DNA from: CAAGNP01 sp045595965
GTDB lineage: Bacteria > Bacteroidota > Bacteroidia > Bacteroidales > UBA932
Reading direction: 5' to 3'
Assembly (NCBI GenBank): GCA_045595965.1
Contig: JAZOBN010000032.1
Span: 62,001 to 126,000 of the forward strand
DNA: 64,000 bases
Every line of letters begins with the position of its first letter. The first letter of the stretch is position 1. The position numbers and the translations under genes are program-made. The notes below the pieces were generated by a model that made no database searches, had not been told where the DNA came from, and saw only the letters and a list, made by a program, of their open reading frames with translations. Positions 59,763-64,000 of the stretch are shown in pieces.

Positions 59763-61613
59763 TTATACTATTTCCAAAATCAAATCTGAACGAAGATTTT
59801 CGCGGATGAAGTTCTGTCTTTCGATAGTGTTTTCACCCATATAGAATTCAAGCAGGTTGGCAATGTTGTCGTCAGAATTCAGACGGACCTGGTCAAGCCT
59901 GATGTTCTCCCCAATCAATTCCCCGAATTCGTCGGGAGATATCTCTCCAAGACCTTTGAATCGGGTAATCTCATGCCCGGCACCAAGTTCTTTTATTGCC
60001 TCCTGTTTCTCTGTCTCATTGTAGCAATATATTGTCTGCTTTTTGTTTCTTACTCTGAAAAGTGGGGTCTGAAGGATAAACAGGTGGTTTTGTCTCACCA
60101 TGTCTGGATAATACTTCAGGAAGAATGAGATCAGAAGGAGTCTGATGTGCATACCGTCCACATCGGCATCGGTGGCAATGACCACTTTGTTGTATCTGAG
60201 ATTGTCAAGATCCTCATCGATGTTGAGGGCAGCTTTAAGGAGGATTATCTCCTCATTGTGGTGGATCTCCTGTGGCTTCTGAACGCAGTTCAACGGTTTG
60301 CCCCTCAAACTGAAAACAGCTTGGGTGGAGGCATTGCGGCATTTGGTGATAGAGCCGCTTGCTGAATTACCCTCAGTTATGAAGAGGGTGGATTTATCAG
60401 CGAGTGGATTCTTGGCATCACAGTAATGTATTCTGCAATCGCGGAGTTTCTTGTTGCACAAACTTGCTTTCTTTACCTTTTCTTTGGTCGATTTCTGGAT
60501 ATTGGAGATGGCTTTACGCTCTTTCTCTGACTCCTGAATCTTCTTTTGAAGTATAGTTGCAGTCTCTGTGTGCTTGTGCAGATAGTTGTCAAGTTCATCT
60601 TTCACATAGTCTCCGATGAAATTCCTGACTGTGATTGACCCCTCTTTGTCTATGGTCTTGGAAGAGAGGTTTGTTTTGGTCTGGTTGCTGAATGTAGGTT
60701 CCACCACTCTGATGCTGATGGCTCCAACTATTGATTGACGGATATCCGCAGGCTCGTAATCTTTCTTGAAGTACTCTTTTATTGTCCTGGCAATGGCCTC
60801 TCTGAATGCAGAAAGGTGAGTTCCACCCTGGGTGGTGTTCTGCCCATTGACAAAAGAGGCAATATTCTCACCATTATGGTCGCCGTGGGATATTACAAGT
60901 TCGATATCTGGACCTTTCAGGTGGATAGGGGGGTAGAGTGTGTCGTTGCCGTAGTTCTCAAGTACGAGGTCGAGGAGACCATTTTTAGATTTGTATTCTG
61001 TCCCATTGAATTTTAAGGAGAGACCTGTATTCAGATACGAATACTTTTTGATCATATCCTCAACAAATTCTGTATTGTATCTGTAACCATGGAACACCTG
61101 GTCATCTGCGATGAATCTCACAAATGTACCATTCTTCTCTCCGGTGTTCTCCCTGAAACCGCTATCCTTAAGCAGACCGGCAGAAAATTCGGCCCAACGT
61201 GAGCGCCCCTCTCTGAATGATTCTATGTAAAAATAACTGCTGGTGGCATTAACCGCCTTAAGTCCTACTCCGTTAAGACCTACAGATTTCTGGAAGACAT
61301 CGCTGTCAAATTTCCCACCTGTGTTGAGTTTGCTTGCGCAGTCGATGACACTCTCCAATGGAATTCCTCGTCCAAAGTCCCTGATGGTCACTGTCCTCTC
61401 TTCAATATCAAGTCTGATCTCCTTTCCATGTCCTGAAGAGAACTCATCAACAGAGTTGTCCAATACCTCTTTGATAAGGATATAGATACCATTTGCGGGA
61501 TCCGAACCATCTCCGGTATCTCCGATATACATACCGGGTCTTTGTCTAATGTGTTCGTTCCAGGGAAGTGTCTGGATGGCATCTTTGGTGTACTCTTTCT
61601 TGATATTGCTCAT
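59763..61613 (-). CDS. parE: DNA topoisomerase IV subunit B
   Basis: 616 residues, the usual Bacteroidota ParE length; GyrB would be longer. GHKL ATPase: EVLDNSVDEF, IRDFGRGIPLE, GLNGVGLKAVNATS and QTTQ-like QNTTQGGTHL. TOPRIM: TEGNSASGSI and DADVDGMHIRLLL (the catalytic EGNSA and DxD motifs; many have EGDSA). It decatenates chromosomes as ParC2ParE2. parC is not in the window; ParE rather than GyrB is inferred from length and wording of the opening residues. Confidence 0.9.
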   Translation of the reverse strand: MSNIKKEYTKDAIQTLPWNEHIRQRPGMYIGDTGDGSDPANGIYILIKEVLDNSVDEFSSGHGKEIRLDIEERTVTIRDFGRGIPLESVIDCASKLNTGGKFDSDVFQKSVGLNGVGLKAVNATSSYFYIESFREGRSRWAEFSAGLLKDSGFRENTGEKNGTFVRFIADDQVFHGYRYNTEFVEDMIKKYSYLNTGLSLKFNGTEYKSKNGLLDLVLENYGNDTLYPPIHLKGPDIELVISHGDHNGENIASFVNGQNTTQGGTHLSAFREAIARTIKEYFKKDYEPADIRQSIVGAISIRVVEPTFSNQTKTNLSSKTIDKEGSITVRNFIGDYVKDELDNYLHKHTETATILQKKIQESEKERKAISNIQKSTKEKVKKASLCNKKLRDCRIHYCDAKNPLADKSTLFITEGNSASGSITKCRNASTQAVFSLRGKPLNCVQKPQEIHHNEEIILLKAALNIDEDLDNLRYNKVVIATDADVDGMHIRLLLISFFLKYYPDMVRQNHLFILQTPLFRVRNKKQTIYCYNETEKQEAIKELGAGHEITRFKGLGEISPDEFGELIGENIRLDQVRLNSDDNIANLLEFYMGENTIERQNFIRENLRSDLILEIV

Positions 61614-61687
61614 AATTCGTAAGGTATAACGGTCGGCAAAATTAGGAATAAAAATGTGAAAATGGGTTTGAGATATATGATTTTTTT

Positions 61688-61695
61688 TAACTTTG
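61688..61695 (+). promoter_or_regulatory. -7 element of the DUF4493 gene
   Basis: TAACTTTG, 41 bp before the ATG at 61736. The divergent parE promoter (TAATTTTG on the minus strand) lies just upstream. Confidence 0.5.
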
Positions 61696-61735
61696 CTTGT
61701 TAATATGCCCGAGTGTTTGGGTGAAAAATGGATAA

Positions 61736-63934
61736 ATGAAAAGAATTAACTACTTGCTTATCTGCTTGTTATCAGTATTGCTTCTCTCTTTTTGTACGAA
61801 GAAAGGGGAGCCTGTATACCAAGAAGGAGAAGGTGGCGTAAATATCTTTGTCACAACTCAGGAAAATACAACCAAAGCAGATATCGTAGAGGGATCTCTG
61901 AACCCTCAGGACTTCAAGGTCGAACTTATCAATTCCAGCAATGTAATATTCAAAAGGTGGAAAACATTTGCAGAATATCTTGCTGAAGAGAATCAGACCA
62001 TTCTTATCAAGTCAAATCAGGATTATACTGTACGTGCCTGCTGGGGTGATTCTACCGCAGTTGGCTGGGATAAATGGTTTTTCCTGGGGGAGACTACATT
62101 CAAGGTGGCTCAGGGCGAGACCAAAAATGTTGATGTGACTTGCAAACTCGGAAATGTGAAGGTAGCTGTAAAATATGCAGACGTGATGGCTTCAGAATAT
62201 ACAAGCTACCATGCAATAGTTAAACACAAAAGAACCAGAGACTCTCTTGAATTCAAAGGTGAGCATGCCGCAGAGGCAGGTTATATCAGGCCGGGAGATC
62301 TGATGCTATACCTGTATGTTACAGATCTGGAGGGGGTATCTCAGAGATTCGGGACAAAAATTCCCTATTATGCACTCAAGGGGGATTTCGTTACATTTAA
62401 TGTGAGCAGAGAACCGACCCCTACCCAGGAGATCAAATTCAATGTAACCATTGATTCAAGCACTTCTGACAAGGAGATCAACATCCCTATAGGTGCATAT
62501 ATGCTGGCTGCAGATGCTCCGAAGATTATCCCTGAGGGGTTTGATCTTACCTCCGGCAAACTTACATACGTAGAGGGGGTAAAACAGTCTGCCAAACTTA
62601 ATCTGAATACTGCCGGCGGACTTGCATCGTGCAAAATGAAGGTGAATTCACCATATATTAGTTCTGTATTCCAGGATTTTCCGAGTGAGATCGATTTCTT
62701 CAATATCTCTGCAAATGACAAGAAGATGATGGAGATGTGCGGAATCAAATCTGTAGGGATCGAGGCTGGGGCAACCTTGTCACAGATAGATCTTTCAGAT
62801 TTCTCAGAAATGTTGAAATATAACAGTGGGTTGAGTTCGAATGAAAGTCTCTTCACTATTGAGATTGTGGACGCCTCTCCTACATCCAAGAGCCTTACAG
62901 CTTCATTCAGTCTCAATGTCAATAAAGCAAATGTGGCAATCAATAATATTGAAGATGTGGATGTGTGGTCAGTTTCTGCCCCTGTAACACTTGTTACAGA
63001 TAATGGAAATCCAAAATATCTCGCTCCCCAAGTGAGAGTTGAGGGGGGCAGCTGGGTCACTCCGACTTATACCTCTTCAATCTCTGGCAACACTGCGACA
63101 TTCAATATGATAGGGCTGGCTCCCGGTAAAAACTATCAGGTAAGGGGTACATACAACAATAATATCTCCGAGGAGAAATCGATGGTTACCGAGACACAGG
63201 TCCAGATGGGCAACAGCGGATTTGAAGATTTCTATTATTCAGCGACAGAACATACTGTGTCAACACTTTTTGTAAAGACAACCGGTACACAATATTTGTT
63301 CTATCCATACGCAGATGGGGAGCAGGACATATGGTGGAATACAAATAATTCGGAGACAGCTCCAACTCCAAGTGAGTCAGGTTATTTCTATATGAAATGT
63401 TTCCCGGCTGTTACCTATACAGTTAACGGCACCTATAATAACTCCAAAAAATCTGCAGAGATCAGGAGTATAGCGACAAAGAACGGTAACAGTGAATGGG
63501 TTACCGAAGGAAAAAGGGCTGGAAGACTTTTCTGCGATAAGCACTCTTTCCCTTCAAGACCTACAAAACTTCAATACCAATACAAATACGATCCATACAA
63601 CAATGATACCTATAAAGTGGTTGTTGAGCTGAGGAATGGAGATTCTGTGATTGCAACCAAGGAGGTTACCGGGGGTAAGGCGGATGATTGGACTACAGGT
63701 GAAATCGTATTAGATTATTCGGAACTCAGAAAGAAGGCAACATCTATATCGGTCACCTTCTTTTCTTCAGTGAAAGGTGAACCTGATACAAGAAATAATG
63801 CAACACTTACACTATATGTGGATGGTAAGAATCTTGAGTTCAAAAGTGGCGGCACATGGAATACCAACAGTAATGGTGTAAACTATGGCAGTTGCCTCAC
63901 TATAGATGATGTCAAACTAATTTACGAAAAATAG
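61736..63934 (+). CDS. DUF4493 domain lipoprotein with carbohydrate-binding-like C-terminus
   Basis: 732 residues. Lipobox LSFC with Cys near residue 20. The region about 30-220 (GVNIFVTTQENTTKADIVEGS...FKVELINSSNVIFKRW...YTVRACWGDS) is a DUF4493 domain. A middle part with Ig-like segments follows (about 225-480). The C-terminal 230 residues (GNSGFEDFYYSATEHTVSTLF, RAGRLFCDK, YVDGKNLEF) resemble a jelly-roll carbohydrate-binding module seen in PCMD-type proteins. Function is unknown, probably surface exposed. Confidence 0.82.
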   Translation: MKRINYLLICLLSVLLLSFCTKKGEPVYQEGEGGVNIFVTTQENTTKADIVEGSLNPQDFKVELINSSNVIFKRWKTFAEYLAEENQTILIKSNQDYTVRACWGDSTAVGWDKWFFLGETTFKVAQGETKNVDVTCKLGNVKVAVKYADVMASEYTSYHAIVKHKRTRDSLEFKGEHAAEAGYIRPGDLMLYLYVTDLEGVSQRFGTKIPYYALKGDFVTFNVSREPTPTQEIKFNVTIDSSTSDKEINIPIGAYMLAADAPKIIPEGFDLTSGKLTYVEGVKQSAKLNLNTAGGLASCKMKVNSPYISSVFQDFPSEIDFFNISANDKKMMEMCGIKSVGIEAGATLSQIDLSDFSEMLKYNSGLSSNESLFTIEIVDASPTSKSLTASFSLNVNKANVAINNIEDVDVWSVSAPVTLVTDNGNPKYLAPQVRVEGGSWVTPTYTSSISGNTATFNMIGLAPGKNYQVRGTYNNNISEEKSMVTETQVQMGNSGFEDFYYSATEHTVSTLFVKTTGTQYLFYPYADGEQDIWWNTNNSETAPTPSESGYFYMKCFPAVTYTVNGTYNNSKKSAEIRSIATKNGNSEWVTEGKRAGRLFCDKHSFPSRPTKLQYQYKYDPYNNDTYKVVVELRNGDSVIATKEVTGGKADDWTTGEIVLDYSELRKKATSISVTFFSSVKGEPDTRNNATLTLYVDGKNLEFKSGGTWNTNSNGVNYGSCLTIDDVKLIYEK

Positions 63935-63948
63935 AAAATAAGAAATAT

Positions 63949-64000
63949 ATGAAAAAATTACTTTTAGCCGTATCGGTATTGCTTGTTGCAATGACAGGTT
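63949..64000 (+). CDS. N-terminus of an exported protein (cut by window edge)
   Basis: The ATG at 63949 opens a frame MKKLLLAVSVLLVAMTG that runs to the window end. It is only a signal peptide so far; 14 bp after the DUF4493 gene, so probably in the same operon. No function can be given. Confidence 0.6.
   Translation, partial: MKKLLLAVSVLLVAMTG

Overview
The window looks like a chromosomal segment from a member of the Bacteroidales (Bacteroidota). Three things point there. Many genes are preceded by the Bacteroidota sigma-ABfr type promoter (-33 TTTG, -7 TAnnTTTG). Ribosome binding sites are weak and A-rich. The gene content is typical: fimbrillin-like lipoprotein, DUF3078, DUF2490 and DUF4493 proteins, a TonB receptor with a carboxypeptidase-like N-domain, an archaeal/eukaryotic-type ProRS, and the GGGtGRT protein. 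I cannot place it below order level.

Layout. 1-8.1 kb: a FadL-like porin (cut by the window edge) and a Tyr/Gly/Pro-rich lipoprotein; proS with three downstream genes ending in tilS; sppA on the other strand. 8.2-11.3 kb: a probable metal-handling operon (small Cys/His-rich protein, TonB receptor, HMA-domain protein). 11.3-17.6 kb: a GH9-CE4 fusion enzyme, an NfnAB-type flavin oxidoreductase pair, hisS and an initiator tRNA-fMet. 17.8-20.6 kb: a membrane methyltransferase/reductase-like protein, a GntP permease, a low-molecular-weight phosphatase and a truncated nitroreductase. 20.6-31.6 kb: an efflux operon (TolC-like, HlyD-like, two MacB/FtsX-type permeases, one ATPase) followed by a sigma54-type response regulator and its kinase. 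A sigma54-like promoter with upstream palindromes lies in front of the first gene. 31.6-37.3 kb: a methyltransferase-like protein, three exported hydrolases (GH18-like, M14, S12) and a DUF2490 protein.

37.4-46.6 kb is the accessory part: an acyl-CoA ligase with AraC-type direct repeats upstream, two AraC regulators, a MATE pump, a hendecad-repeat mini-protein with an unknown partner, and a fimbrillin-like lipoprotein preceded by a 41-residue peptide and a repeat-rich leader containing a G9 run. It ends with a RelB/PIN toxin-antitoxin pair flanked on both sides by about 97-bp homologous remnants of a comF 3' end.

46.6-64 kb returns to conserved genes: the paired GGGtGRT and IscU/NifU-like genes, DPP-IV, a CNNM/CorC-type protein, thymidine kinase, rsmI, a ComEA-like HhH protein, a NatAB-type ABC exporter, a 5'-nucleotidase split into two genes in reversed domain order, an acyltransferase, parE and a DUF4493 lipoprotein.

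The best candidates for poorly described biology are the GGGtGRT/IscU-like pair, the self-contained sigma54-regulated efflux locus, the 41-residue KGFA peptide with the fimbrillin leader, the hendecad mini-protein cassette, and the comF-flanked toxin-antitoxin island. All functions are read from sequence motifs and family memory; no searches were run.
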